This document shows positions 7,726-15,695 of a stretch of 38,470 nt of DNA, one piece after another. This stretch comes from a bacterium (GTDB taxonomy: Bacteria; Myxococcota_A; Bradymonadia; UBA7976; UBA1532), in assembly GCA_030426945.1 (NCBI GenBank), contig JAUHXL010000014.1:1-38470 (forward strand), written 5' to 3'. How positions within the stretch are numbered: the stretch's first letter is position 1; each line of letters starts with the position of its first letter. The position numbers and the translations under genes are program-made. Below the pieces are notes generated by a model, which had not been told where the DNA came from, did no database searches, and saw only the letters and a list, made by a program, of their open reading frames with translations.

Positions 7726-8198
7726 CCCTGCACCTGGCGGACGAGCAGGACACCCGGCGCGTGGGCGAGGCCCTCGGCCGCGCGGCGCGCGCCGGCGACG
7801 TCCTCGCCATCGAGGGACCGCTGGGCGCCGGCAAGACCTGTCTGGCGCAGGGGGTGGCGCGCGGGCTCGACGTGCCGTCGAACCACTACGTCAACAGCCC
7901 CACCTTCGCCATCCTGCAGGTACACCCGGGCCGGGTGCCCTTCTACCACGTCGACCTGTACCGCATCGGCGACGCCGACGAGGCGTTGGGGCTGGGCCTC
8001 GACGAGGTGGTGGGCACCGACGGCGTGGCGCTCGTCGAGTGGCCGTCCCGGCTGCCCTGGCTGCTGCCCGCCGATCACCTGGCCGCCACCCTGCAGCCGG
8101 AGGGCGTCGGTCGACGCCTCGTGCTGAGCGCTCGGGGGCCGTCGGCGGCGCGCTGGGCGGCGGCGTTCGCCGCTGAACGTGATCGAGCAGCCCCCTGA
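7722..8198 (+). CDS. tsaE: TsaE, ATPase of the tRNA t6A modification machinery
   Basis: 158 residues from GTG 7722. TsaE works with TsaB and TsaD in making N6-threonylcarbamoyladenosine at position 37 of ANN-decoding tRNAs, using ATP hydrolysis to reset the complex. The Walker A is EGPLGAGKT (E31-T39). Other family marks are NSPTFAILQ (switch region), FYHVDLYRI, and VALVEWPSR near the C-terminus. Length is in the normal range of about 140-165. Start and stop overlap with the Nudix gene indicates coupling; tsaB and tsaD are not in this window. Confidence 0.93.
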   Translation: MTLHLADEQDTRRVGEALGRAARAGDVLAIEGPLGAGKTCLAQGVARGLDVPSNHYVNSPTFAILQVHPGRVPFYHVDLYRIGDADEALGLGLDEVVGTDGVALVEWPSRLPWLLPADHLAATLQPEGVGRRLVLSARGPSAARWAAAFAAERDRAAP

Positions 8199-8221
8199 AA
8201 GCCTCGTGAATTCAGAGGCTT
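8199..8221 (+). other. Inverted repeat directly after tsaE
   Basis: AAGCCTC (8199-8205) and GAGGCTT (8215-8221) are perfect inverted repeats around GTGAATTCA, which itself holds the palindrome TGAATTCA. The repeat begins at the base after the tsaE stop. No T-run follows, so this is a weak terminator, an mRNA-stabilising hairpin or a protein site. Confidence 0.4.
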
Positions 8222-8326
8222 GCCTCCTCCGTTCGCTGATGGCTCCCCTCTTGCAGTCTTCCCCTGTCCGAGAGACCCGTTCGATTCCTTACGGCGAGAC
8301 GGGCGCCGCGGGCCGGGGAGGTAGCG

Positions 8327-8800
8327 ATGAGGCGATCAGCACAGGTGGGCGTCCTGTTGGGCGCGACCGTCCTGGGCGCGGCGACCGCGTACGCGACGCC
8401 CCACCTCGACTGCGAGGCGCGGGCGCTGGTGGACGTGGAGGCCGCGCAGGCTTGGGTGTCGGTCGACATGGATCTGCTGCGCGTCGTGCCCGCGGTGGTC
8501 GACGGCGGCGTCAGCATCGACCGCGCCTGTGAGCGGATCGGGGCGCCGCGGATCGCGGTGCTGCCCGGCGTCGACCTGGGCGACGGCCCCTCGACGGCGC
8601 CGCCCGATCCAGCGCTGCCCGAGGTGCCTCGGCGCGACCTGCCCGTGGCGGAGCCTGCGCCTTCGCCCGCGCACCCGGCGCCTGCGGCTCACCGTGATCG
8701 TCTCGACTGCCGTGCCGCCCCGGGCCGCTCGGGGCCGGCGGCGTGGGCCGCGGGCCTCCTGCTGCTGGGGGTGGCCGCGCGCCGTCGGGGGCGACGGTGA
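8327..8800 (+). CDS. Secreted protein with MYXO-CTERM-like tail
   Basis: 157 residues; ATG 8327 follows GGGGAGGT. The signal peptide is about residues 1-23 (ending near AYA-TP). The mature part is about 100 residues with a few Cys and a Pro/Ala-rich stretch. The C-terminus reads Cys-Arg-Ala-Ala-Pro..., then a hydrophobic helix (AAWAAGLLLLGVA) and the cluster RRRGRR. This Cys, helix, Arg order is that of the MYXO-CTERM sorting signal, by which the protein would be processed and anchored to the outer surface. No catalytic domain is recognised. The stop overlaps the start of the sigma-factor-like gene by 3 bases (GTGA), suggesting one operon. Confidence 0.75.
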   Translation: MRRSAQVGVLLGATVLGAATAYATPHLDCEARALVDVEAAQAWVSVDMDLLRVVPAVVDGGVSIDRACERIGAPRIAVLPGVDLGDGPSTAPPDPALPEVPRRDLPVAEPAPSPAHPAPAAHRDRLDCRAAPGRSGPAAWAAGLLLLGVAARRRGRR

Positions 8801-9819
8801 ACGCAGCGGCTCGCCTGCAGCTGGTGGCCAGCCCACCGCTGACGGTGCGCGAAGCGCTGGAGCGCTTCCTCGTGCGGGTGTCGCAGCAGGTGGCCCGGGC
8901 CCCGGCCCAGGCGGCGCAAGACCGCCTGCGTCGGCGGGTCGTGCTGCACATCGTGCGGGGGGGGCTGGCGCAACCGGACGTCGACACCATCGAGGGCTTC
9001 GAGTCGACCCTCAACGCCTGCCTCGACGCGGGCTATCGCGAGGGCCCGTTGACGGCCTTCGTGTTCGAGGTGCTCGAGCGGCGCCTGGCGGCGCGCGTCC
9101 GGCGGCGCCTGATGCGCAGCGGGCAGGACGTGCGCGCGGAGGACGTCGCCGATCTGGTGTCGACCGCCTTCGAGGCGATCCAGCGCCTGCTGCGCGAGGC
9201 TGATCGCGTGAAGCACACGGTGCGCTACAACCTGCTCCTGTCGATCGGCGACCATCGCGCGATCGATCATCTGCGGCGGCGCCGCCCCATCTACCTCGAC
9301 ACCCTCGACGAGCAGCCCGCCGACGACGACGACGGCTGGGCGCTGGCGACCGCCGCGCGCGATCCGGAGCGGTGGATGGTGCGCCTGCAGCGGGAGGCGC
9401 TGGCGCACGCCCTGCGGACCGCCGTCTTCGAGGCGGTCAACGCGCTGCCGGACCGTGAGCGCGCGGCGTTGGTGATGGTCGAGGCGCTCGGCTGCTCGTA
9501 CGACGACGTGGCGGCGCGGGTGGGGGTCAAGCGCACCGACGTGGGCAACGTGGTGCGGCGCGCGCGGATGGCCCGGGACCGGGCCTTGGTGCCGCGCCTG
9601 CGGTGCATCCCGGGGCTGGAGGGGCATATCGGCTTCGGCGCGCTGCAGGACCACCGCGCGCTCCGCCTGAAGATGGTGCGATGGTCGACCCAGATGGGGG
9701 CGGGCGTCTGCCCCCACTGCCTCGACGGCGCGCATCGCCTGCACGCCCTGGGCGACGGCGGCGTGGGCCACGCCTGCGCAGGCGCGGGCCCGCAGGCGCA
9801 CCGGATCGCCGCGGGCTGA
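8797..9819 (+). CDS. Sigma-70-family (ECF-like) protein with Cys-rich C-terminal tail
   Basis: 340 residues from GTG 8797. A region-2-like helix bundle lies around 95-175 (it ends with GDHRAIDHLRRRRP, an RNA-polymerase-binding and -10-reading pattern). A region-4 helix-turn-helix lies at about 215-280 (ALPDRERAALVMVEALGCSY...VAARVGVKRTDVGNVVRRA). The last 55 residues form an extra domain with C-P-H-C and later His and Cys (VCPHCLDGAH...HAC), a possible metal site. ECF sigma factors are usually near 180-200 residues, so both an N-terminal leader and a C-terminal tail are extra. It is translationally coupled to the MYXO-CTERM protein gene. Target promoters are unknown, and it might also be a sigma-like protein without promoter activity. 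Confidence 0.72.
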   Translation: MNAAARLQLVASPPLTVREALERFLVRVSQQVARAPAQAAQDRLRRRVVLHIVRGGLAQPDVDTIEGFESTLNACLDAGYREGPLTAFVFEVLERRLAARVRRRLMRSGQDVRAEDVADLVSTAFEAIQRLLREADRVKHTVRYNLLLSIGDHRAIDHLRRRRPIYLDTLDEQPADDDDGWALATAARDPERWMVRLQREALAHALRTAVFEAVNALPDRERAALVMVEALGCSYDDVAARVGVKRTDVGNVVRRARMARDRALVPRLRCIPGLEGHIGFGALQDHRALRLKMVRWSTQMGAGVCPHCLDGAHRLHALGDGGVGHACAGAGPQAHRIAAG

Positions 9820-9824
9820 CGGCG

Positions 9825-10421
9825 TCACCGCGTCGGTCGCCGGACCTCGATCAGCAGCTGACCGGCCAGGTAGCGGGCGCCCGGATCATCGTCCGGTCGT
9901 CGTGCGCGCAGGAACGTGTTCACGATGTGGCCCCCCCGCCGTCGGGCGTCCGGGTGCGCCGGGTCGACCACGATGCGGCGCACGGCCCCTCGGGTGACCG
10001 CGAGGGCCTCGATCACCCCCCGCGCCTTGCGCGCGCGGACCCAGGCGCGGCGGGGTACGCCGGGCGCCTCGGCGAAGACCAGCATGTCGCCCGCGCGGGC
10101 CTCGCTCGGCGCGATGCGCCGCCCGTCCGCGCGCGCGTCGACGCCCGCCGCCCGGCCGACGGCCCGGTCCAGACCGGCCGGATCGAGGTCGCGGCGGCCC
10201 TCGAGGCCGTCGAGGGCGCGGCGCAGGGCGCGGCGGTCGGCCCGGGGGGGTGGGGTGTCGTCCGTCGCCGTGCCGCCGAGGGGGCGCAGGTGGCCCGCGC
10301 TCGCGCGTCCGAAGGCCTCCAGCAGGGGGTGCGGCGCGGGGCGCAGGTCGTCGGGGCGCACGAGGCTGCTGCACCCCACGAGGGGCGTCACCAGGGCGAG
10401 GGTGAGGAGCCGCACGAACAT
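9825..10421 (-). CDS. Lipoprotein, unknown function
   Basis: 198 residues from ATG 10421. The N-terminus MFVRLLTLALVTPLVGC has lipobox LVGC, so it should be lipid-anchored. The mature N-terminal half is Arg/Pro/Ala-rich. The C-terminal 100 residues contain GDMLVF, VRRIVVDPAHPDARRRGGHI and VNTFLR. The GDMLVF...GHIVN order vaguely recalls NlpC/P60 or CHAP peptidases (G-D-[LV]-[VL]-F, then a His), but no convincing catalytic Cys is seen in the expected place, so I do not assign an activity. It is convergent with the sigma-like gene (5 bases between stops) and has a near-consensus promoter 6 bases before its start codon. Confidence 0.65.
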   Translation of the reverse strand: MFVRLLTLALVTPLVGCSSLVRPDDLRPAPHPLLEAFGRASAGHLRPLGGTATDDTPPPRADRRALRRALDGLEGRRDLDPAGLDRAVGRAAGVDARADGRRIAPSEARAGDMLVFAEAPGVPRRAWVRARKARGVIEALAVTRGAVRRIVVDPAHPDARRRGGHIVNTFLRARRPDDDPGARYLAGQLLIEVRRPTR

Positions 10422-10427
10422 GGTGCG

Positions 10428-10455
10428 ATACTATCCTACATTGTGCGCCTGTCAA
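10428..10455 (-). promoter_or_regulatory. Promoter for the 9825-10421 lipoprotein gene, leaderless geometry
   Basis: Minus-strand TTGACA (10455-10450), 16-base spacer, TAGTAT (10433-10428), then 6 bases to ATG 10421. The -35 is perfect. It faces away from the ribA promoter. Confidence 0.6.
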
Positions 10456-10492
10456 CCTCGCCGTCGAACCGGCGGCCCGCCGGGCGCGCGGG

Positions 10493-10521
10493 TTGACGCT
10501 CTGGGGCGGCGAGACTACCCT
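10493..10521 (+). promoter_or_regulatory. Promoter for ribA
   Basis: TTGACG (10493-10498), 17-base spacer, TACCCT (10516-10521). The leader to ATG 10553 is about 25 bases and holds GGAGAG. There is no room for an FMN riboswitch in this leader. Confidence 0.6.
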
Positions 10522-10552
10522 GCGAGCCCCCTACCGGGTGCGGAGAGACCGC

Positions 10553-11200
10553 ATGAGCGAGAGCCCCGACCGTGGCGCCGAGGCGTCGTCGGAGGACGCC
10601 TTCTACGCGCGCACGGCTTTGCCGACGGCCCACGGCGTCTTCGACGTCCGGGTCTTTCGGGGTCCCGACGGCAAGGAGCACCTGGCGATCAGCGTGGGCG
10701 ATCTCGCGGGCGCCGACGCGGTGCCCACCCGGGTCCACAGCGAGTGCCTGACCGGTGAGGTGCTGGGCTCGCTCAAATGCGACTGTAAGCCGCAGCTCGA
10801 CGCCGCGCTGCGGCTGATGCAGGACCGCCGCCGGGGCGTGGTGTTGTACCTGCGCCAGGAGGGGCGGGGGATCGGGCTCGGCAACAAGATCCGCGCCTAC
10901 CAGCTGCAAGAGGGGGGCGCCGACACGGTCGACGCCAACCGGATGCTGGGCTTCGGGGACGACCTGCGGCGCTACGACGTCGCGGCCGAGATGCTTCGCG
11001 CCCTCGGCGTGAGGTCGGTTCAGCTGGTGACCAACAACCCCACGAAGGTGGAGGGGCTGCGGGAGGCGGGCATCGAGGTGGTCGACCGGCTGCCCCTCGT
11101 GACCGGCGTGAACCGGGTGAACCACGGGTACCTGCAGACCAAGCGCCAGCGCATGGGCCACATCTTCGACACGGTGGACGTCGACGCCGACGCCGGTTGA
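10553..11200 (+). CDS. ribA: GTP cyclohydrolase II
   Basis: Converts GTP to 2,5-diamino-6-ribosylamino-4-pyrimidinone 5'-phosphate, the first step of riboflavin synthesis. The 215-residue protein has the zinc-binding block VHSECLTGEVLGSLKCDC (three Cys) and the catalytic block LYLRQEGRGIGLGNKIRAYQ with Arg and Gln residues that bind the triphosphate. The C-terminal part has LLTNNPxK-like residues (QLVTNNPTKVEGL). It is a stand-alone RibA, not the RibBA fusion; no ribB is next to it. ATG 10553 is preceded by GGAGAG at 10542-10547. The gene is followed by a strong terminator and stands alone between two minus-strand units. Confidence 0.95.
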   Translation: MSESPDRGAEASSEDAFYARTALPTAHGVFDVRVFRGPDGKEHLAISVGDLAGADAVPTRVHSECLTGEVLGSLKCDCKPQLDAALRLMQDRRRGVVLYLRQEGRGIGLGNKIRAYQLQEGGADTVDANRMLGFGDDLRRYDVAAEMLRALGVRSVQLVTNNPTKVEGLREAGIEVVDRLPLVTGVNRVNHGYLQTKRQRMGHIFDTVDVDADAG

Positions 11201-11263
11201 CCGCGGCCCCCCGGCCGCGGCGCGCGGCGACGGCCGAAGCAGCGCGAGACGCAGCAGAAAAAG

Positions 11264-11299
11264 AAAAAGCCCCTGGTCGAAACGACCAGGGGCTTTTTT
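11264..11299. terminator. Bidirectional intrinsic terminator (ribA / tRNAs)
   Basis: A perfect 11-bp stem, GCCCCTGGTCG (11269-11279) with CGACCAGGGGC (11283-11293), loop AAA, flanked by A5 on the left and T6 on the right. On the plus strand it ends ribA with a T6 tail. On the minus strand it ends the tRNA unit with TTTTTCTTTTT. One of the clearest signals in the window. Confidence 0.95.
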
Positions 11300-11300
11300 G

Positions 11301-11372
11301 TGACCCGTACGGGATTTGAACCCGTGTTACCGGCTTGAGAGGCCAGCGTCCTAACCGCTAGACGAACGGGCC
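11301..11372 (-). tRNA. tRNA-Glu (anticodon CTC)
   Basis: A full cloverleaf is readable on the minus strand. The 7-bp acceptor stem is GGCCCGT with ACGGGTC (one G-U pair). The D-arm is GTCTAGCGGTTAGGAC. The anticodon stem/loop is CTGGC-CTCTCAA-GCCGG with CTC at 34-36, and the T-arm is CGGGTTCAAATCCCG. Discriminator is A73. CCA is not encoded (CAA follows). It is downstream of tRNA-Gln and just ahead of the terminator. Confidence 0.95.
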
Positions 11373-11395
11373 GTCGGACGCACGAAGCGTCGGGT

Positions 11396-11469
11396 TGGCT
11401 CGGGGACTAGGATTCGAACCTAGATTAACGGGACCAGAACCCGTTGTCCTGCCTTTAGACGATCCCCGA
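11396..11469 (-). tRNA. tRNA-Gln (anticodon CTG)
   Basis: Minus-strand cloverleaf with acceptor TCGGGGA/TCCCCGA, the U1-A72 pair and discriminator G73 typical of bacterial tRNA-Gln. The anticodon stem/loop is ACGGG-TTCTGGT-CCCGT, giving CTG. The T-arm is TAGGTTCGAATCCTA. The 3' CCA is encoded (11398-11396), unlike the neighbouring tRNA-Glu. It lies 39 bases after the stop of the secreted-protein gene upstream, so the pair may be co-transcribed with it. Confidence 0.95.
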
Positions 11470-11508
11470 ACAAGGCGCACACCGAACCCGATCCCGAAGG
11501 AGCGGTGC

Positions 11509-11850
11509 TCAGCGTCTCTCGATGACAAAGATCTTCACCGAGCCGCCGTACTCGCTGACGTTCACCCCCGACCACCGCGTCGCGGGGTCTGGCGAGGCCG
11601 CGTGGGCGGCGATCACCTCGGGCAGGTCGACCGCGGGCTCGAAGCGGACCTTGAGGCCACGCCGCGCGAGCGCACGTTCCAACCACCGCACCGTAGCGCG
11701 GTACCCGGAGGGCGACCGGAAGCGAGTCCGGTCGAGCTGTTCGGCGCCTGCCGGGACCGGGACACCCAAGATGTCCTTCGCCTGGGCGACGCCGGCCAGA
11801 GCCAGCGTCAGTGCTGCACCGAGCAGCAACGGATGCGGCTTATCCCCCAT
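11509..11850 (-). CDS. Small secreted protein, unknown function
   Basis: 113 residues from ATG 11850, preceded by GGGAGGG about 7 bases upstream; a TTG at 11868 is possible but has no such site. The signal peptide is MGDKPHPLLLGAALTLALAG with a VAQA-K cleavage site. The mature part of about 90 residues contains a helix followed by LARRGLKVRFEPAVDLPEV and ends in GGSVKIFVIERR, an alpha/beta pattern with no Cys. I do not recognise the family. It sits directly upstream of the two tRNA genes. Confidence 0.65.
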   Translation of the reverse strand: MGDKPHPLLLGAALTLALAGVAQAKDILGVPVPAGAEQLDRTRFRSPSGYRATVRWLERALARRGLKVRFEPAVDLPEVIAAHAASPDPATRWSGVNVSEYGGSVKIFVIERR

Positions 11851-11868
11851 CTGGACCCTCCCGGTCAA

Positions 11869-12085
11869 CCAAAAAATGATCCGCCTTCGATTCGGACGCA
11901 GCGTGCGCCGCTGGAGGCCGACGCGTCAAGAGGGGCCGGGTCGCGGGTGACACGGTCGGATGTCGACGGTTCGGCAGTAAAAGGCGAGCAAGAACAGTCC
12001 CTTAGGGCGAATGCTTCTAATGCTTTCACCTTTTTGAATGTTCATGCTGCGTGCCCCGCTGGTCGATCCTCAGCGTGACGCCACA
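11869..12085. other. Divergent intergenic region, locally AT-rich
   Basis: This gap between the small secreted protein and the matrixin gene holds no gene. The part from about 11960 to 12045 is clearly richer in A/T than the rest of the window (for example cagtaaaagg and cacctttttgaatgttc), which suggests regulatory DNA for the matrixin gene. I could not choose a convincing -35/-10 pair. Confidence 0.35.
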
Positions 12086-12100
12086 CGAGGATCTTCGACG

Positions 12101-12943
12101 ATGCGCACCCTCTCGACTCGGATCGCCTCCGCCGCGCTGACCGCGGGGCTGCTGGCCGCCCCCGCCGCCCACGGCTACGACCTCAAGCGCACCAGCGACG
12201 GCTACCCGGTCCACTGGACCGGCTTCCCGGTGCGCTTCGTGATCGACGCGCAAGGCCCACGGGACATGGGGCTCGAGGCGGCCGAGCGCGCGGTGCTGGG
12301 GGCCTTCCGCGCCTGGCAGGGCGCGCCCGGCAGCGCGGTGGCCTTCGTCTACGACGGCCGGGTGAGCCGCCCGGGGGTCGGCTACGACCGCGACGCCGAG
12401 GTGAACCACAACGCGGTGACGTTCAGCGGGGACAGCTGGAGCTACGGCGGTGAGCCCCTGGCGGTCACGCTCACGCTCTTCCGCCGCGGCTCCGGCGAGC
12501 TGGTGGACGCGGACATCGTCGTCAACGAGCACAGCTACGTGTGGGGCGAGGGCGCCGCGGTGGAGAACGACCTGCAGAACGCGCTGACGCACGAGGTGGG
12601 GCACTTCCTCGGCTTGGGCCACTCGGACACCATCGACGCCACGATGTACGCGAGCGCCGCGCCGGGTGAGATCAGCAAGCGCACCCTGCACCCGGACGAC
12701 GTGGCCGCGGTGCAGCAGCTCTACCCGGGCGCCGACCTGGACGACGCGTCGGCGGCCGAGGTGGGCGCGGCCTGGCGCGACGACAAGGCCGCCGCGCCGC
12801 CGGCCGCGGACACGGACGATCCCCTCGACGACGCCGAGGCCCCCCAGATCGGGTGCGACGCGGGCCTCGGCGGGCCCAGCGCCCCCACCGCGTCCCTCCT
12901 GCTGCTGCTGCTGGCCGTGCGGCGGCGCCGCCCCGTCGGCTGA
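12101..12943 (+). CDS. Matrixin-type zinc metalloprotease with MYXO-CTERM-like tail
   Basis: 280 residues from ATG 12101 (weak SD ACGAGGA at 12085-12091). The signal peptide is about residues 1-26, ending at AAHG-YD. The catalytic zinc site is HEVGHFLGLGH (His164, Glu165, His168, His174), followed by ATMYAS with the Met-turn, so this is a metzincin of the matrixin (M10) type. The stretch KRTLHPDDVAAVQQLYPG is typical after the Met-turn. After an Ala/Asp-rich linker, the C-terminus has GCDAGLGG, a hydrophobic run of Leu and RRRRP, a MYXO-CTERM-like sorting tail. It should be an exported, surface-anchored or shed protease without a clear prodomain. Confidence 0.88.
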   Translation: MRTLSTRIASAALTAGLLAAPAAHGYDLKRTSDGYPVHWTGFPVRFVIDAQGPRDMGLEAAERAVLGAFRAWQGAPGSAVAFVYDGRVSRPGVGYDRDAEVNHNAVTFSGDSWSYGGEPLAVTLTLFRRGSGELVDADIVVNEHSYVWGEGAAVENDLQNALTHEVGHFLGLGHSDTIDATMYASAAPGEISKRTLHPDDVAAVQQLYPGADLDDASAAEVGAAWRDDKAAAPPAADTDDPLDDAEAPQIGCDAGLGGPSAPTASLLLLLLAVRRRRPVG

Positions 12944-12971
12944 CTCGCCGACCGGCGCGCCCCCACGCACC

Positions 12972-13001
12972 TTTACGGTCCCGCGAGCCGCGTGCTATAC
13001 G
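12972..13001 (+). promoter_or_regulatory. Promoter for the CpXC-domain gene
   Basis: TTTACG (12972-12977), 18-base spacer, TATACG (12996-13001). A leader of about 32 bases contains a strong ribosome site GAGGAGG shortly before ATG 13040. Confidence 0.45.
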
Positions 13002-13039
13002 GCGCCGTTCCACCCCCAGGCGGTGCTGAGGAGGCGGCC

Positions 13040-15688
13040 ATGGCGAGCGAGGCGACGCGCCCCTATGCGGGGCGCGCCGGATCCACCCGAACGGTGTCGA
13101 CGTCGGTCTGGTGCGGCGGCTGCGGCCTGTACTTCGGGGGGCGCTACCACGCGAGCGTGGACGCCGAGGCGTCGCCTGGGATCCTCGACCGGTTCCTGGC
13201 CGACGGCTACGCCGGCATCAACACGATGGCCTGCCCCGAGTGTGGCTGGACCCACGTGGCGCACGAGCCCCTCGTGGTGCATCAGCCGAGCGCGGGCGTC
13301 TTGCGGCTGGTCCTGCCGCACGGGCAGCGCCACCGCGCGCAGCAGGCGCGGGCCGCGCTGATCGGCGAGATCGCTGGCGATCCGGGCGACGTCGTCCCCG
13401 CCTACGCGCTGGATCCGATCCTCGTGGCCGGGCCCGAGGCCCTGCGCGAGGCCCTCGAGCGCGCGCCCGCCCGCGCGCCGTCCCCGGAGCTGGACGCGCC
13501 GACGCCGGCGCGCGGGCTGCCGCCGGTGCCGCGTCGTCCGCCGCGGCCGGCGGTCGAGGGCATGCCCCTCGTGGGCACGGCGGAGGACGCCCCGACGCCG
13601 GCCCCGGCCCCCGCCGCCGCGCCGGAGTCGGAGCCCCCGGGGCCGCCGGTGCCCGAGACCGCCGACGAGGAGGATCCCTCGATCGACTTCGCCGTCGAGA
13701 GCGTCGACCTCGAGGCGGTGGCGTCGGCGGACGTGTCCGCGCCGCCGGCCGCCGCAGGCGCGCCGCCGGCGGGCCAGGGGCTCTTGGCGACGCTCCTGGG
13801 CAAGGGCTCGGTCGCGCCGCCCCCGCCGCCGGTGCCGGCCAGCGACGACGAGGCGGCGTGGGACGAGTCGGTGGACGCTCAGTGGTCCCTCGACGCCCCC
13901 GCCGAGCCGGCCCAGGACGATCCGACGCACGTGGTGTCCGTCGACGAGGTGGCGGCGCCGCGCCGCCCGGCTGGTCCCGCCTTCGACGACGGCAAGGCGG
14001 GCGGGCGCGCGGCCTACGTCGAGCGCACCGACGACGGCGTGCGCCTGCACGTCAAGCTCGACGCCGCGCGCGCCACCCGGTTCGAGGAGGACGAGGCCCG
14101 GCTTTGGTTCCAGCTTCACCAGCCCCGCCCCGGGCCGGTGATGACGCTGCTGCTGGTGCGGCTGGACGCCGAGCGCGAGCCCACCGACCACGTGCTGTGG
14201 CCCATGGATCACACCAGCGCGGCGCACCGCGAGGTGCTCGACGCCCTGGCCAGCAACTTCGCGGTCGACATCGCGTTCCACGCGCCGGACGGCGCCTTCC
14301 ACGGGCGGCGCCACCTGCGGTCGCCCCTCGAGGCCAACGTCACCGCCGCGCGCGAGCAGGTCGAACGCCTGAGCGAGGCGGGCGGGGTGGATCCGGCCGG
14401 GGCCCGCGCCGCCGTGCAGGCCGAGGGCTACGACGTCCTGGGTCGGCTCAAGCACAACTTCCGCCGCAACAGCTTCGAGACCATCGCGTCGGCGGCCGAC
14501 GCCCGCCTCGCGCTGGGCATCTTGTCGTACTGGAGCGCCCCGGAGCGCCGCGACTACCTCGTGGGGGTGAAGTCCTTCCCGCTGGTGTGGTTCGACGCGA
14601 TGACCCGGCGCGTGGTCGAGGGCGCGCTGGCGTTCGGGCTGTCGATGGAGCCGCACATGCGGCAGCGCGCCATCGATCTGGGCCTGGCGGACAGCTCGGC
14701 CAGCCTGCTGCGCACCTCGCTGGCCAACTTCGCCGAGGTCAGCCTGAACCTGAAGCCCAACAACCTGGACGCCCTCGACATCTGGGACAACTGGGAGCAG
14801 CTGCTGGCCCTGGCGGAGGAGCTGGACCTGCGGGTGGACGAGGAGATCGAGGAGCTGGCCGCGCAGGCGATGGAGCGGGCGCGCGAGGCGGCGCAGGGGG
14901 GGGAGGCCATCGAGATCGATCCCGACGAGGCGTCGATCGAGCTGGCCGACGAGGGTGATCTGACCGAGCTGACCGACGCCGATCTGGTCAACCTGCTCGA
15001 AGACCGCGAGCAGCGGCGCGACGCCGCCCTGGCGCTGCTCGCGCGCGGCGACGCGGTGTTCGTCGAGGCCCTGTTCCACGTGATCAAGTCGATGCACCGG
15101 GAGGAGCTGCTGGGCGTCGTGCCGGCGGCGCTGTCCCAGGGGCCCGCCTTCGAGACGGCCTTCCTGAGCGGTCTGCGATCCCGCCGCATCAGCCTGGCGC
15201 TGGCGAGCGCGCTCTTCCTGGCCGAGATCCGGTCGGAGCGGGCGGCGGCGCCGCTGCTCGCGCTGCTGCCCGGCGCGGACGCGGCGGTGTGGCCGGTCCT
15301 GGCGCGCGCCGCCGCGCGAATGGGGCGCCGCATCTTGAACCCGGCCCTTCGGCAGGTGTCGCGCGACGGCGATCCGGAGGGGCGGGTGGCGTACGCGCTG
15401 GCCCTGCTGGGCCCCGACGCGCGCGGCGCGCTGTCGGCGGCGCGCGCGCAGAACGAAGACGCGAAGGTGAAGGCCTGCCTGACCGCGGCGCTGGAGCGGA
15501 TGGGCGAGGCCAGCTTCGGCGACGCCGCCGACTTCACCGAGCGCCTGGCCGACGCCTTCGCGGCGGCCGGGCCCGACGGCTTGGGGCCGGACTTCGAGGA
15601 GGCGCTGGAGTCGGTCGATCTGGGACCGGGGGCCAGCCTGGGCGACATCGAGACGGACGTCGACCTGGACGGCCTGGACGGCAAGTAG
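13040..15688 (+). CDS. Large CpXC-domain protein with HEAT-like C-terminus
   Basis: 882 residues. The N-terminus has two zinc-ribbon-like Cys pairs (CGGC at about 25-28 and CPEC at about 67-70), with HEPLVVHQPS after them, matching the CpXC domain. Residues about 130-310 are a Pro/Ala/Asp-rich disordered linker. The middle (about 325-600) is an unrecognised alpha/beta region with DYLVGVKSFPLVWFD. Residues about 640-850 are Ala/Leu-rich helical repeats resembling HEAT repeats, and the last residues are acidic. There is no signal peptide, so it is cytoplasmic. A metal-binding scaffold is a reasonable guess. A metallophosphoesterase gene follows 40 bases later. Confidence 0.78.
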   Translation: MASEATRPYAGRAGSTRTVSTSVWCGGCGLYFGGRYHASVDAEASPGILDRFLADGYAGINTMACPECGWTHVAHEPLVVHQPSAGVLRLVLPHGQRHRAQQARAALIGEIAGDPGDVVPAYALDPILVAGPEALREALERAPARAPSPELDAPTPARGLPPVPRRPPRPAVEGMPLVGTAEDAPTPAPAPAAAPESEPPGPPVPETADEEDPSIDFAVESVDLEAVASADVSAPPAAAGAPPAGQGLLATLLGKGSVAPPPPPVPASDDEAAWDESVDAQWSLDAPAEPAQDDPTHVVSVDEVAAPRRPAGPAFDDGKAGGRAAYVERTDDGVRLHVKLDAARATRFEEDEARLWFQLHQPRPGPVMTLLLVRLDAEREPTDHVLWPMDHTSAAHREVLDALASNFAVDIAFHAPDGAFHGRRHLRSPLEANVTAAREQVERLSEAGGVDPAGARAAVQAEGYDVLGRLKHNFRRNSFETIASAADARLALGILSYWSAPERRDYLVGVKSFPLVWFDAMTRRVVEGALAFGLSMEPHMRQRAIDLGLADSSASLLRTSLANFAEVSLNLKPNNLDALDIWDNWEQLLALAEELDLRVDEEIEELAAQAMERAREAAQGGEAIEIDPDEASIELADEGDLTELTDADLVNLLEDREQRRDAALALLARGDAVFVEALFHVIKSMHREELLGVVPAALSQGPAFETAFLSGLRSRRISLALASALFLAEIRSERAAAPLLALLPGADAAVWPVLARAAARMGRRILNPALRQVSRDGDPEGRVAYALALLGPDARGALSAARAQNEDAKVKACLTAALERMGEASFGDAADFTERLADAFAAAGPDGLGPDFEEALESVDLGPGASLGDIETDVDLDGLDGK

Positions 15689-15695
15689 GCACACT

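Noticed and set aside
8199-8221. Intrinsic terminator after tsaE
   Set aside because: Inverted repeat is good but no T-run follows; kept only as an inverted repeat.
9825-10421. NlpC/P60 or CHAP peptidase
   Set aside because: A GDMLVF segment and a later GHIVN recall the family, but no catalytic Cys is seen in the right position.
10456-10552. FMN riboswitch upstream of ribA
   Set aside because: The leader after the promoter is only about 25 bases and lacks the RFN element sequence and structure.
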